Source: JBFMHP01 sp040752855 (GTDB taxonomy: Bacteria > Pseudomonadota > Gammaproteobacteria > RBG-16-57-12). From it: a DNA stretch of 64,000 nucleotides. Location of the stretch: contig JBFMHP010000037.1 of the NCBI GenBank assembly GCA_040752855.1, positions 1 to 64,000 on the forward strand, read 5' to 3'. The translations under genes were made by a program, and so were the position numbers. The notes under the pieces were generated by a model. It was not told where the DNA came from. It saw nothing but the letters and a program-made list of their open reading frames with translations, and made no database searches. Shown here piece after piece: positions 25,195-33,087 of this stretch (its first letter is position 1; every line of letters starts with the position of its first letter).

Positions 25195-25223
25195 TAGTCG
25201 GTCGAGTCGGCGTCAAGTCGACA
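25195..25223 (-). promoter_or_regulatory. Putative ECF42 promoter, unit 1
   Basis: Minus strand TGTCGA (25218-25223), 13 bases, then CGACCGACTA (25195-25204). The distance to the first ATG is 34 bases. Same design as the sites at 25761, 28558 and 35962. It would drive the broken DGPF copy and the genes down to DUF998. Confidence 0.7.
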
Positions 25224-25265
25224 ACGGGAACGATCTGTTGTTTGAACGCCACCACGTGCCGTTCA

Positions 25266-25712
25266 TTACTGCGGAATCTCTGCCTCGACAAGTTTCGCAA
25301 GTAGCATGAGCGATTCTTGCCATCCGAGATAGCACGCCTCGACGGGAATGGCATCGGGTATTCCTTCCTGCATGACGTTCAACTCCGTTCCGCAGGAAAC
25401 CTGCTTCAAGGATATGATCGTCTGCATCTCTCCTGGCAAGCTCGGATCATCGAATTTGTCCGTGTAGCGAATGCGCTCGTAGGGCACCAGCTCAAGATAT
25501 TCTCCGCCGAAAGAATGGCGCTGACCCGTGGTGAAATTCGTGAACGACATCTTGTAGCTGCCGCCCACTTTGGCATCCATATGGTGGACCTTGCCGGAAA
25601 AGCCATTCGGAGGCAGCCATTTGGCCATGGCCTCGGCATTGAGGAACGCGCGATAGATTTTCTCGGGCGGGGCGCGCAGCACCCGGTGAAGTCGGACAGT
25701 GTTCGTGGACAT
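25266..25712 (-). CDS. SRPBCC (AHSA1-like) domain protein
   Basis: 148 residues. VRLHRVLRAPPEKIYRAFLNAEAMAKWLPPNGF opens the START/AHSA1-like fold, and the C-terminal EACYLGWQESLMLLAKLVEAEIP is the long helix that covers the ligand cavity. Ligand unknown. AAAGGAGAGATC precedes ATG 25712; the much longer open frame upstream is non-coding and includes the promoter. Relatives often sit in DGPF/ECF clusters. Confidence 0.87.
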   Translation of the reverse strand: MSTNTVRLHRVLRAPPEKIYRAFLNAEAMAKWLPPNGFSGKVHHMDAKVGGSYKMSFTNFTTGQRHSFGGEYLELVPYERIRYTDKFDDPSLPGEMQTIISLKQVSCGTELNVMQEGIPDAIPVEACYLGWQESLMLLAKLVEAEIPQ

Positions 25713-25760
25713 GATCTCTCCTTTAGATACGTGGTGTGTTCTTAAAGACGACTGCCTCAC

Positions 25761-25788
25761 TAGTCGAACGAGGGACTGTGAAATCGAC
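25761..25788 (-). promoter_or_regulatory. Putative ECF42 promoter, unit 2
   Basis: Minus strand GTCGATTT (reading in from 25788), 13 bases between GTCGA and CGTTCGACTA (25761-25770). Located 49 bases upstream of the SRPBCC start. Confidence 0.72.
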
Positions 25789-25796
25789 GGGCCAAA

Positions 25797-25858
25797 GAGA
25801 AATTTCCTCGCCGGATTGATCTCCATCTCCTCCGTTAAAGTCATAAGGTCACGGTCAC
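25797..25858 (-). pseudogene. Short echo of the drrB-like 3' end
   Basis: The minus strand CTTTAACGGAGGAGATGGAGA.. and its flanks resemble 19769-19830, the last codons and 3' flank of the DrrB-like gene, at roughly three of four positions, including the CCGGTGAC lead-in and the AGGAAATTTC/AGGCATTTCGC exit. Probably a leftover of duplicated DNA. The rest of 25859-26047 shows no gene. Confidence 0.4.
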
Positions 25859-26047
25859 CGGAGTGATGGACCTTGTATCCCTGCCGTTCAGGTTCACTCA
25901 AATTCGACTCCTGCGGTCACTGCCAGCCACTCCAAAAACGCTCGCGCCACCCTCCGGCTCCAACGGCACTCGTAAAGCCCGTAGAGCTTACCGGCAGCCA
26001 AGCGTCTGTGGGTCGCGACTGTTCCATCCTCATCTCTCGCCGCCCAA

Positions 26048-26464
26048 CTATTTTTTTACTGCCACCTCCAGCTTGCGAAAGCGCTCGACCGCCTCGCTTT
26101 GACCGAAGTCTTCCAGCTCGAACAATTGACGCACCTCGATCTCGCCTTGCTTGCCGTCGACCGCGGGATTGGGAAAGCGTTTGGTCCATTCGATCGCCTC
26201 TTCGCGCGATTTCACCTCGATGAGCGTGTAACCGGCGATGAGCTCCTTGGTCTCGGCAAAGGGTCCGTCGACAAAGGTGCGCTTGTCGCCGGAATATTTG
26301 ATGCGCCAGCCTTTGGCGCTCGGTTGCAGCCCGGAGGCATCGCGCAGCACGCCGGCCTTGGCCAACTCCTCGTGATACTTCGCCATCTCGGCGATGAGCT
26401 TCTCGCTCGGCATGACGCCAGCTTCGGAATCTCTAGTGGCTTTGACGATGATCATGAATCGCAT
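26048..26464 (-). CDS. DGPF/YCII-family protein 2
   Basis: 138 residues, longer-type YCII protein: MRFMIIVKATRDSEAGVMPSEK at the start, DASGLQPSAKGWRIKYS, and the motif VDGPFAETKELIAGYTLIEVKSREEA. C-terminal EIEVRQLFELEDFGQSEAVERF is common in this subgroup. GAGGAGAAACTACG precedes the ATG; 32 bases behind the next DGPF gene, so co-transcribed. Confidence 0.88.
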   Translation of the reverse strand: MRFMIIVKATRDSEAGVMPSEKLIAEMAKYHEELAKAGVLRDASGLQPSAKGWRIKYSGDKRTFVDGPFAETKELIAGYTLIEVKSREEAIEWTKRFPNPAVDGKQGEIEVRQLFELEDFGQSEAVERFRKLEVAVKK

Positions 26465-26496
26465 CGTAGTTTCTCCTCAGTGTTGCTTGCGGCGTC

Positions 26497-26889
26497 TCAG
26501 CGGATTACGGCGCGGCGCTGTTCGCTTCCTCGCATCATTTCGCTGAGGTCGGCGGCCGGTCGAATTTCAAACGGACCGGCCTTTACGCCTGGGTGTTTCG
26601 ACATCAGTTCTATGGCGTGCTGGAGATTGTCCGCCTCGAGAATCAGGATGCCGCCGAGCTGTTCCTTGGTTTCGGCATACGGCCCATCGGTAACCGACAC
26701 CTTGCCATTCTTCCAGCGCAGGGTTGCGGCGCGCTCGGGGCTGTCCAGCGCCTCGCCGCCGGCGAAGTGGCGGTTGGCTCGCAGCACGTCGTCGTAGGCG
26801 AAGCACTCGTCCATCATGGCGTGGCGCTCGTTGTCGCTTAACCCTTCCCACTGCTTGTGATCGATATATCCGAGACAGATGAATTTCAT
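26497..26889 (-). CDS. DGPF/YCII-family protein 3
   Basis: 130 residues: MKFICLGYIDHKQWEGLSDNER, FAGGEALDSPERAATLRWKNGK and TDGPYAETKEQLGGILILEADNLQHA, ending in PFEIRPAADLSEMM. AAGAAGGAGGAACC precedes ATG 26889. Immediately upstream is the attC-like site 26911-27004, whose outer end GTTAACTGCAATCAA-AAGGAG closely matches the corresponding spot before the gene at 27425. Confidence 0.88.
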   Translation of the reverse strand: MKFICLGYIDHKQWEGLSDNERHAMMDECFAYDDVLRANRHFAGGEALDSPERAATLRWKNGKVSVTDGPYAETKEQLGGILILEADNLQHAIELMSKHPGVKAGPFEIRPAADLSEMMRGSEQRRAVIR

Positions 26890-26910
26890 GGTTCCTCCTT
26901 CTTGATTGCA

Positions 26911-27004
26911 GTTAACGTCTACTGAGCGACACAGGCGCATGGCGTGCATCGTGTCAGCATGAGGCACGACGACTGCTGGTGTTCGCTCTGGCGTATGGTT
27001 CGGC
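26911..27004 (-). repeat. Integron attC-like site 3' of DGPF protein 4
   Basis: On the minus strand it starts at GCCGAAC (26998-27004) and ends at GTTAACT, whose GTTA core is at 26911-26914. Inner arms AGAGCGAACAC and TGAGCGACACAG are imperfectly complementary. Both ends share ATGGTT and GTTAACGT with the attC-like site at 27447. The R' core deviates from GTTRRRY at one or two positions, so this is the weaker of the pair. Length 94 bp. Confidence 0.5.
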
Positions 27005-27083
27005 TATACGTTTTCTACGTTCTGCCAACTTATCCGCCGGCAGTTTTGCCACTGCTACTCCGTTGTCTTCGTTGGGTGCTCCG

Positions 27084-27425
27084 TCAGTGGAACGGGCGCA
27101 CTTCTACCGGCGCCCGACAAGCGACGGCGGCCTTGCGCCCCCACGCCAGCGCCTCGTCCAGGTCAGCGGCCTCCAACACCCAGAAACCGCCCACGTGCTC
27201 CGCGGTCTCCAAGTAGGGTCCGTCGGTGATGACGACCTTACCGTCAGGCTGCCTCCGCAGCGACTTCGCGCTGCTTGCCGAGTGCAGGCCGCCAACGAAA
27301 ATCCTGACACCCGCGGCCTTCATCTCATCATTGAGCACGTCGATATCGCGGGACATCGCTTCGTCCTCTGCGACAGACGGGTCGTAGTCGTCGGGGTGGT
27401 GAATCGCTACCCAATACTTCGCCAT
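27084..27425 (-). CDS. DGPF/YCII-family protein 4, probable integron cassette gene
   Basis: 113 residues: MAKYWVAIHHPDDYDPSVAED, then DGKVVITDGPYLETAEHVGGFWVLEAADLDEALAWG and VEVRPFH. AAAGGAGAAGTC precedes the ATG. The gene is flanked on both sides by attC-like sites in the same orientation (27447-27510 upstream, 26911-27004 downstream), which would make it a cassette of about 540 bp with the standard layout core-site, ribosome site, gene, attC. Confidence 0.87.
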   Translation of the reverse strand: MAKYWVAIHHPDDYDPSVAEDEAMSRDIDVLNDEMKAAGVRIFVGGLHSASSAKSLRRQPDGKVVITDGPYLETAEHVGGFWVLEAADLDEALAWGRKAAVACRAPVEVRPFH

Positions 27426-27446
27426 GACTTCTCCTTTTTGATTGCC

Positions 27447-27510
27447 GTTAACGTTTGAGCTCAGGCCGACGGCCCGTCACGGCCGGTCGGCCTGCAGCGA
27501 ATGGTTAGCC
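27447..27510 (-). repeat. Integron attC-like site 3' of the VOC gene
   Basis: On the minus strand: GGCTAAC (27504-27510), ATTCGCTG, stem arm CAGGCCGAC (27486-27494 read in reverse), loop region CGGCCGTGACGGGCC, arm GTCGGCCTG (27462-27470), AGCTCAAAC, then GTTAAC (27447-27452). Layout and wording are strikingly like the aadA-type attC (TCTAAC..TTCGTTCAAGCCGAC..CGGCTTAACTCAAGCGTTAGA). 64 bp, strong hairpin with an unpaired base in one arm. It starts 53 bases after the VOC stop. Confidence 0.72.
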
Positions 27511-27562
27511 ACCATCTGCTTTTTTTTGAGAACCATTATTGCGGAAAGTGGCATTGCAAACA

Positions 27563-28054
27563 CTACCTGCTACTACTGAAGCGTGCCGCCTCGATTGCAG
27601 CGATGTCGATCTTTCTCATCTGCATCATTGCTTCAAACGCACGCTTGGCTGCAGCTCGATCCGGATCGGTTATAGCTTCTGTCAAAGCGACCGGCGTAAT
27701 TTGCCAAGAGATGCCCCATTTGTCTTTGCACCAGCCGCAAGCACTCTCTTCACCGCCATTGCCAACGATCGCGTTCCAGTAACGATCAGTTTCCGCTTGG
27801 TCGGAGGTTGCGACCTGAAACGAGAATGCCTCACTGTGTTTGAAGGCGGGGCCGCCATTAAGCCCGAGACAGGGAATTCTCATGACTGTAAACTCGACCG
27901 TCAATACATCCCCTTGCTTCCCAGATGGAAAGTCTCCTGGTGCGTGGAATACCGCACCAACGGATGAATCGGGAAAAGTCTTCGCGTAAAACCGCGCCGC
28001 CTCTTCCGCACCACCGTCGTACCAAAGACAAATCGTATTCTTTGCTAGTTTCAT
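27563..28054 (-). CDS. PhnB-like VOC protein
   Basis: 163 residues: NTICLWYDGGAEEAARFYAKTFPDS, RIPCLGLNGGPAFKHSEAFSFQV and GWCKDKWGISWQITPVALTEAI, ending in FEAMMQMRKIDIAAIEAA. Same subgroup as the gene at 23692. GGAGGTGATGCG precedes ATG 28054. Followed by the attC-like site 27447-27510, so another cassette candidate, though no attC is seen on its 5' side. Confidence 0.87.
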   Translation of the reverse strand: MKLAKNTICLWYDGGAEEAARFYAKTFPDSSVGAVFHAPGDFPSGKQGDVLTVEFTVMRIPCLGLNGGPAFKHSEAFSFQVATSDQAETDRYWNAIVGNGGEESACGWCKDKWGISWQITPVALTEAITDPDRAAAKRAFEAMMQMRKIDIAAIEAARFSSSR

Positions 28055-28148
28055 CGCATCACCTCCACGCACATGATGAATAACAGTGTGTTATGTTCCT
28101 CGGTCGATTGGCAGAACGGCAAATCAACAGCGCTCAATCCGCTACCGC

Positions 28149-28526
28149 CTATGGAACGTCAAATCCGAGCGTCTGCGTCTGCGCGTCGTCGGCAATCGGA
28201 CGTATCTCGACACTGCCATACCGCGCCCCCGGGATCTTCGCGGCCACTTGGATGGCCTCGTTCAGGTCGCGCGCCTCGATTACGTAATAACCGCCGAACT
28301 GCTCCTTGGTCTCGGCAAACGGGCCATCGGTGACTGACACCTGACCGTTACGCACGCGCACGGTGACGGCCGTATCCACGGGCTTAAGCCGGTTGGCGCT
28401 GACGAAATGGCCGTTATGCTTGATGTCATTGGTAAATTCGGCATACTCGCGGTAATGATCCGCCGCAGCCGCCTCCGTCATATGTTCCATAACGGTTTCT
28501 GCACAAATCAGGCAAAGGTATTTCAT
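28149..28526 (-). CDS. DGPF/YCII-family protein 5
   Basis: 125 residues: MKYLCLICAETVMEH, HFVSANRLKPVDTAVTVRVRNGQ and TDGPFAETKEQFGGYYVIEARDLNEA, ending in SVEIRPIADDAQTQTLG. The broken copy at 24966 derives from a gene almost identical to this one. TAAAGGAGACGG precedes ATG 28526; the ECF-type promoter lies 32 bases further upstream. Confidence 0.9.
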   Translation of the reverse strand: MKYLCLICAETVMEHMTEAAAADHYREYAEFTNDIKHNGHFVSANRLKPVDTAVTVRVRNGQVSVTDGPFAETKEQFGGYYVIEARDLNEAIQVAAKIPGARYGSVEIRPIADDAQTQTLGFDVP

Positions 28527-28557
28527 TCCGTCTCCTTTAGCGCCTTCACGATACCCA

Positions 28558-28587
28558 TAGTCGAACGAGCAGACGCCAAATCGACAA
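28558..28587 (-). promoter_or_regulatory. Putative ECF42 promoter, unit 3
   Basis: Minus strand TTGTCGATTT (28578-28587), then CGTTCGACTA (28558-28567), 13 bases between TGTCGA and CGTTCGA. Would drive 28526 down to 26048. Confidence 0.75.
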
Positions 28588-28624
28588 AGGGCCAAAACTA
28601 ATTTGAGCCTGGCCCAGACCCTGG

Positions 28625-28800
28625 CCCCTTTAACCGTTGCACAAGTTCATGACGTGTCAGGGCGTAGAGCCCGTTGAAGGATTTGCGTCTGTCAGTCGGC
28701 CATAGACATGGACCCGCACCTGGCCTTCCGGAAAGAACATCAGCCGCGCACCAGGTGCAGGATCAGACCATCGCCCAGGTCAAGCTTGAGATGCCGCCCC
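28625..28800 (-). pseudogene. IS66-family remnant (end of orfA and start of tnpB)
   Basis: The minus strand reads HLKLDLGDGLILHLVRG then a stop that overlaps ATG 28740, followed by MFFPEGQVRVHVYGRLTD and, in the next frame, RRKSFNGLYALTRHEL. This is the orfA-tnpB junction of IS66 elements with a frameshift in tnpB and loss of everything else. No terminal repeats seen. Confidence 0.7.
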
Positions 28801-28844
28801 CGCAATCACTTTTGTTATAACTCACTCGAGATTCCGATTTGAGC

Positions 28845-28887
28845 AAAGCCCCGCAGAGTCTACCCGCTTGCGGGGCTTTCTTTTTTT
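28845..28887 (+). terminator. Strong Rho-independent terminator
   Basis: AAAGCCCCGC (28845-28854) pairs with GCGGGGCTTT (28870-28879), followed by C and seven T on the plus strand. No plus-strand gene precedes it, so it is an orphan, perhaps brought in with the IS66 remnant or ending an unseen small RNA. Confidence 0.75.
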
Positions 28888-28962
28888 GGCCCGTAAATGC
28901 TGATACCGTTGTCTGCCAATCCAGTCTTCTGCCGGGCGAGGGAGTACACCATGCGGGATACA

Positions 28963-29754
28963 TCACCCGAGCCCGGCTGCTTGCGCGATCAGAAACACAC
29001 CCGCCCCGACGGTGACGGCCCCGATGGCTTGCGCGACGCGCTCACCGGCCGGTGCGAGACGTTCGACGGTGATGGCTGCCATCACGACAGCCATTGCGCG
29101 CAGATCCATGACCCCGATGACCAGGAGGATCGCCGTCAGGCCGGCACAGCAGTACGCGCAGTGGAGGCCGAGGCGCAGGCCGTGTCTCCAGGCCGTGCCG
29201 GTGTCCGCCGGCAACGTACGGCCGGGGCCCGGCGCCTCCCGGCAGCAGGCAAGGTGATGTGCCTTCCACGCGGTGAACTGGAGCGCGCCGGCGATCAGGA
29301 CAACCACACCAACCGCGATCGGAACGGCGCGCGCCAACGCTGGCCACTGCATCTCAGCCGCCGCCAGCGCAACACCTAGCGGAAAGGCGGCCATTCCGAA
29401 CACAATCCACACGAAGAAGTACCCCACGCCTACCAGCGCGGTCAGCCGACCCAGGCGCGTCGCGCCTGTCGGGCCTACGGCCTGGCGGTAACGCCACAGC
29501 ATGGGCACCAGGGACGGCAGCATCATCGCTACCATCATCGCAACCCACATGCCGAGGAACGACGCCGCGGCGCCGGGCCACGTCTGTCCCGGCATCCGCA
29601 TCCACGCCATCGACATCGTCCAGCCGCCGGGCATCGGCATCTGGCCCATCGCCGACATGGACGCGCACCAGACGATCGTCACTACCGCACTGGCGGCGAA
29701 GAGCAGCGCCGAGACGCCGAAGAAGGCTCGCTGGGAAGCTCGCTCTGAAGTCAT
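28963..29754 (-). CDS. DUF2182 integral membrane protein
   Basis: 263 residues, six to seven hydrophobic helices. MPMPGGWTMSMAWM, WVAMMVAMMLPSLVPMLWRYR and the Cys/His stretch FTAWKAHHLACCREAP plus LGLHCAYCCAGLTAILL are typical of DUF2182, predicted metal-binding membrane proteins. The longer in-frame extension upstream (to 30210) is the shadow of the DUF899 gene. GC-rich codon use, unlike the DGPF genes before it. Confidence 0.83.
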   Translation of the reverse strand: MTSERASQRAFFGVSALLFAASAVVTIVWCASMSAMGQMPMPGGWTMSMAWMRMPGQTWPGAAASFLGMWVAMMVAMMLPSLVPMLWRYRQAVGPTGATRLGRLTALVGVGYFFVWIVFGMAAFPLGVALAAAEMQWPALARAVPIAVGVVVLIAGALQFTAWKAHHLACCREAPGPGRTLPADTGTAWRHGLRLGLHCAYCCAGLTAILLVIGVMDLRAMAVVMAAITVERLAPAGERVAQAIGAVTVGAGVFLIAQAAGLG

Positions 29755-29807
29755 GCGACCTAAAATCTCCCGTCCCCCAGTTGCGTCAACGACACCCACG
29801 ACTTCGC

Positions 29808-30593
29808 TCAGCGCTTGTCGTACTCGTCGTGGCGGCGCCACCAGACGCCCGTCTCGTTGCGTCCCTTGGGGGCGCGGTCGAGCCACGGGTACATGCCCCA
29901 GAGAACGTCCAGTCCGCGTGCATAGGTGGAATAGGTGTGGTAGACGACACCGTCCTCGAGCACGAACGCGCTCATGCCCGGCCTCTCGCGCGTGTACGTG
30001 GCTACATCGGTTCCGCTCATGGCCGCGATCTCGGCCACGGGGCCCTCGCCGCCTCTCGTTAGTGACTCTCCAATCCCGCGCACCGCCCACGCCGCCTCGC
30101 GCCGGTAGTTGTATTCGATGCCTCCCTCGCGCTGTTGCTCCTCGGTGAATCCGACACTGAAGTCGGCGTTGAAGTCGCTGCCGAACGAGGAGGCCCAGGG
30201 AAACGTCCATCCCATCCGCCGCTTATATGCCTGCAGCTTCTCGAGCGGCGCCCGCGACACCGCCCAAAGCATCACATCATGGTTGGCTAGGTGCGCAACG
30301 AACCCGTTAAAGCCGTCCGCGATCGCCGAACAGGACGGGCAGCCGGCCGTGTAGTCGGGCCCGAACATGAAGTGATAGACGAGGAGCTGCGAGCGCCCTC
30401 TGAAGAGAGCAGCGAGCGACGCTGCCCCCTCGTTGGTCTCGAATCGGTACGCCTTGTCGATCCGAACCCACGGCAGTTCCCGCCGCCGCCGCGCCAGCTC
30501 GTCGCTGCGCCGCGTCAGCTCCTTCTCCGCCTCGAGCAGTTCGAGCCGCGCTGCCAGCCACTGCTCACGTGTCCCGGTCATGTGCTTCGTCAT
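29808..30593 (-). CDS. DUF899 thioredoxin-like protein
   Basis: 261 residues. FRGRSQLLVYHFMFGPDYTAGCPSCSAIADGFNGF carries the CPSC motif of this thioredoxin-like family; later SSFGSDFNADFSVGFTEEQ, YRREAAWAVRGI and VVYHTYSTYARGLDVLWGMYPWLDRAPKGRNE are standard. The family is of unknown function, probably a redox enzyme. GGAAGGAGAGAAGCC precedes ATG 30593. GC-rich; divergent from the HTH gene at 30685. Confidence 0.9.
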   Translation of the reverse strand: MTKHMTGTREQWLAARLELLEAEKELTRRSDELARRRRELPWVRIDKAYRFETNEGAASLAALFRGRSQLLVYHFMFGPDYTAGCPSCSAIADGFNGFVAHLANHDVMLWAVSRAPLEKLQAYKRRMGWTFPWASSFGSDFNADFSVGFTEEQQREGGIEYNYRREAAWAVRGIGESLTRGGEGPVAEIAAMSGTDVATYTRERPGMSAFVLEDGVVYHTYSTYARGLDVLWGMYPWLDRAPKGRNETGVWWRRHDEYDKR

Positions 30594-30684
30594 GGCTTCT
30601 CTCCTTCCTCTGTGGTTGTTGATCATGAAATAATCCTAGTGCGAAGTATCGAACGGTGGGAGTAACAAGTGTGGCGGGATTCCG

Positions 30685-31905
30685 ATGGACTCACTGATCA
30701 CGGCCGCGGCGCGTGCGCTCGCCGCGGGTGATCCGCTCGGCGCATTGAACCGGGTCGCCCTGCGCGACGACGCGCCTGCGCTCGCGCTTCGCGGCATCGC
30801 GATGGCGCAGCTAGGCGATCTCGTTCGAGCGAGGGCCCTCGTGCGAAGGGCGGCGCATGCGTTCGGTCCGAAAGAGGCCGTGGCTCGCGCGCGGTGCGTC
30901 GTGGCCGAGGCCGAGATCGCGCTCGTCTCGCGCGACCTCACCTGGCCTGCGAAGGCGCTCGACGCAGCGCGGGCGACGCTTGAACAGCACGGCGACCGGG
31001 TGAACGCCGCGCATGCGCGCTATCTCGAGGCCCGGCGCCTCCTCCTGATCGGGCGCCTCGAGGAGGCCGAGCGTACGCTTGCCCAGCTCGGCCCCGCACC
31101 CTTCCCGCCGGCGTCGAGGGCCGCCCACGAGCTGGTGGTTGCGGGGATTGCGCTGCGACGCCTCCGGATTAAGACCGCGCGCGCTGCGCTCGCTAGGGCC
31201 GAGCGTGCCGCGCGCCACGCAGGCATCCCTGCGCTGACGGCGGAGGTCGAAAGCGCATCCCTGGTCCTGAATACGCCTGCGGCGCGCCTGATTGTGCGCG
31301 GCGAGGAGCGCTTCCTGCGGCTCGAGGAGGTCGAGGCGTTACTGGCGTCGAGGGCGCTCGTGGTGGACGCGTGCCGTCATACCGTGCGTGACGCACGCAC
31401 GGTGGTCTCGCTCGCCAGGCGTCCGGTGTTGTTCGCGCTCGCACGCATGCTGGGCGAAGCGTGGCCGGCAGATGTGCCGAGGGACACGCTCGTCGCGCGG
31501 GCATTCCGAGCGAAGCACGCCGATGAATCGCATCGCGCGCGGCTGCGGGTCGAGCTCGGGCGGCTTCGCACAATGTTGCGGACACTGGCCGGTGTGAGCG
31601 CGACGAAGCGAGGGTTTGCGCTGGTGCCACGCCGCGCATGCGAGGTTGTCGTGCTGGCGCGGCCCGTCGAGGAGCGGCATGCGGCGGTGCTCGCCTTCCT
31701 TGCCGATGGTGAGTCGTGGTCGAGCTCGGCCCTGGCACTTGCGCTGGGCGCCAGCCAGCGTACCGTGCAGCGGGCGCTAGACTCGCTTGCGGCAGCAGGC
31801 AAGGTGCAGTCGTTTGGTCGCGGGCGCGCGCGTCGTTGGATAACCCCGCCCGTGCCCGGATTCACGGCAACCTTGTTACTCCCCGCACCACTACCGAGTG
31901 ACTAG
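30685..31905 (+). CDS. Putative transcriptional regulator with C-terminal helix-turn-helix
   Basis: 406 residues. ~1-200 is an Ala/Arg-rich helical repeat region resembling TPR units (ALALRGIAMAQLGDLVRARALVRRA, ARYLEARRLLLIGRLEEAERTL). ~270-330 may be a further helical domain and ~335-385 a winged helix: SSSALALALGASQRTVQRALDSLAAAGKVQSFGRGRARRW. I know it as a helix-turn-helix protein that accompanies DUF899 and YncE-like genes, but not by name. Very high GC at third positions suggests a donor of different composition. Confidence 0.7.
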   Translation: MDSLITAAARALAAGDPLGALNRVALRDDAPALALRGIAMAQLGDLVRARALVRRAAHAFGPKEAVARARCVVAEAEIALVSRDLTWPAKALDAARATLEQHGDRVNAAHARYLEARRLLLIGRLEEAERTLAQLGPAPFPPASRAAHELVVAGIALRRLRIKTARAALARAERAARHAGIPALTAEVESASLVLNTPAARLIVRGEERFLRLEEVEALLASRALVVDACRHTVRDARTVVSLARRPVLFALARMLGEAWPADVPRDTLVARAFRAKHADESHRARLRVELGRLRTMLRTLAGVSATKRGFALVPRRACEVVVLARPVEERHAAVLAFLADGESWSSSALALALGASQRTVQRALDSLAAAGKVQSFGRGRARRWITPPVPGFTATLLLPAPLPSD

Positions 31906-31914
31906 AATATAGAC

Positions 31915-32595
31915 ATGAGTAGATCAGCCGCCGAGATCGTACGTGAATACGGACCCTTTCCGGATGTCGACCACGTGGGAGGGATCACGTTTGACGGTCA
32001 GCACGTCTGGTTTGCGTCCGGAGACAAGCTGAACGCCCTCGATCCTGCGAGCGGGAAGATAGTGCGCTCGATCGATGTCGCCGCGCAGGCCGGAACGGCC
32101 TTCGACGGACAGCACCTATTTCAGATCGCCGGGGATCGCATCCAGAAGATCGATCCGAAGACCGGCCGTGTGCTCGCCACGATCCTGGCGCCTGGCGGCG
32201 GCGGTGATTCAGGGCTCGCGTGGGCCGAAGGGACGCTCTGGGTGGGGCAGTATCGAGACCGGAAGATCCATCAAATCGATCCCCAAACAGGGGCGATTCT
32301 GCGCACCATCGAATCCAACCGCTTCGTCACCGGCGTCACCTGGATCGACGGCGAGCTCTGGCACGGCACCTGGGAAGGCGACGAGAGCGAGTTACGGCGA
32401 GTCGATCCTCGAACAGGGGAAGTCCTGGAGAGGCTCGAGATGCCGCCCGGAGTGGGCGTGTCGGGGCTCGAGTCCGATGGCGGCGATCAGTTCTTCTGCG
32501 GAGGAGGAGGGAGCGGGAGGGTGAGAGCCGTCCGCCGGCCCAGGCAACGCTCCGCGGCGGGCAGCGGCTCCGAAATCCCCATCGACTCCACGTGA
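31915..32595 (+). CDS. YncE/glutamine-cyclotransferase-like beta-propeller protein
   Basis: 226 residues built of five to six short blades: GGITFDGQHVWFASGDKLNALDPASGKIV, GTAFDGQHLFQIAGDRIQKIDPKTGRV, GLAWAEGTLWVGQYRDRKIHQIDPQTG, GVTWIDGELWHGTWEG. No signal peptide, so cytoplasmic. Function unknown. Nine bases behind the HTH gene, probably co-transcribed. Confidence 0.8.
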   Translation: MSRSAAEIVREYGPFPDVDHVGGITFDGQHVWFASGDKLNALDPASGKIVRSIDVAAQAGTAFDGQHLFQIAGDRIQKIDPKTGRVLATILAPGGGGDSGLAWAEGTLWVGQYRDRKIHQIDPQTGAILRTIESNRFVTGVTWIDGELWHGTWEGDESELRRVDPRTGEVLERLEMPPGVGVSGLESDGGDQFFCGGGGSGRVRAVRRPRQRSAAGSGSEIPIDST

Positions 32596-32645
32596 AGACC
32601 GGGTGTCAGTGTGGACCGATCGCCTCTCGATAGCGACCACTCAGG

Positions 32646-33087
32646 CTATTCGCTACGCGCGATCCAATCGGCGACGGCGCGGCCGATGGCTTCCGGCTCG
32701 TCTTCCCGCAGACAGTGCCGGCCGGAACCGAATTGCACGAGCGTGCAGTTGTGTAGCGACTCTGCGAAACGCGCCGCAAACGCCGCAATCAGCCGGGTGG
32801 CTGACGCGATAAATCTCTCCCTTGGAAAAAAACACCGCCTGATTGACATCGGCGGTCACGCTCCGCCGCCCGACGTGTTTGCAGAAAACGCCGTGGCGCA
32901 TGAGGACGATGTTGTCGCCGTCGGCGGGTTCCGCGCCGGCGGGTCCGCCGCGACAGGCGTGGCAACGGTGGTCGCGCACGCGGACGAGCGGGCTGTCATA
33001 AAGCGAGCGGAAGATGAGCGTGCTCTCCGGATCACGCGGCGGCCCTGCAGTGGCAGCCGCCGTGGTAGATGTCCGCTTCATACTCAT
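32646..33087 (-). pseudogene. Chimeric remnant: AraC-type regulator N-terminus joined to alpha/beta-hydrolase C-terminus
   Basis: From 33087 the minus strand encodes STLIFRSLYDSPLVRVRDH..CRGGPA, HGVFCKHVGRRSVTADVNQAVFF and YRVSHPAD, the N-terminal sensor part of an AraC-family regulator. At about 32787 the coding frame changes and the sequence becomes IAAFAARFAESLHNCTLVQFGSG..REDEPEAIGRAVADWIA, the C-terminus of a haloalkane-dehalogenase-like hydrolase, ending at 32646. A deletion joining two former neighbours is the simplest explanation. Confidence 0.65.

Noticed and set aside
28763..28966. 67-residue minus-strand frame across the terminator
   Set aside because: Runs through an intrinsic terminator and the IS66 remnant; chance frame.
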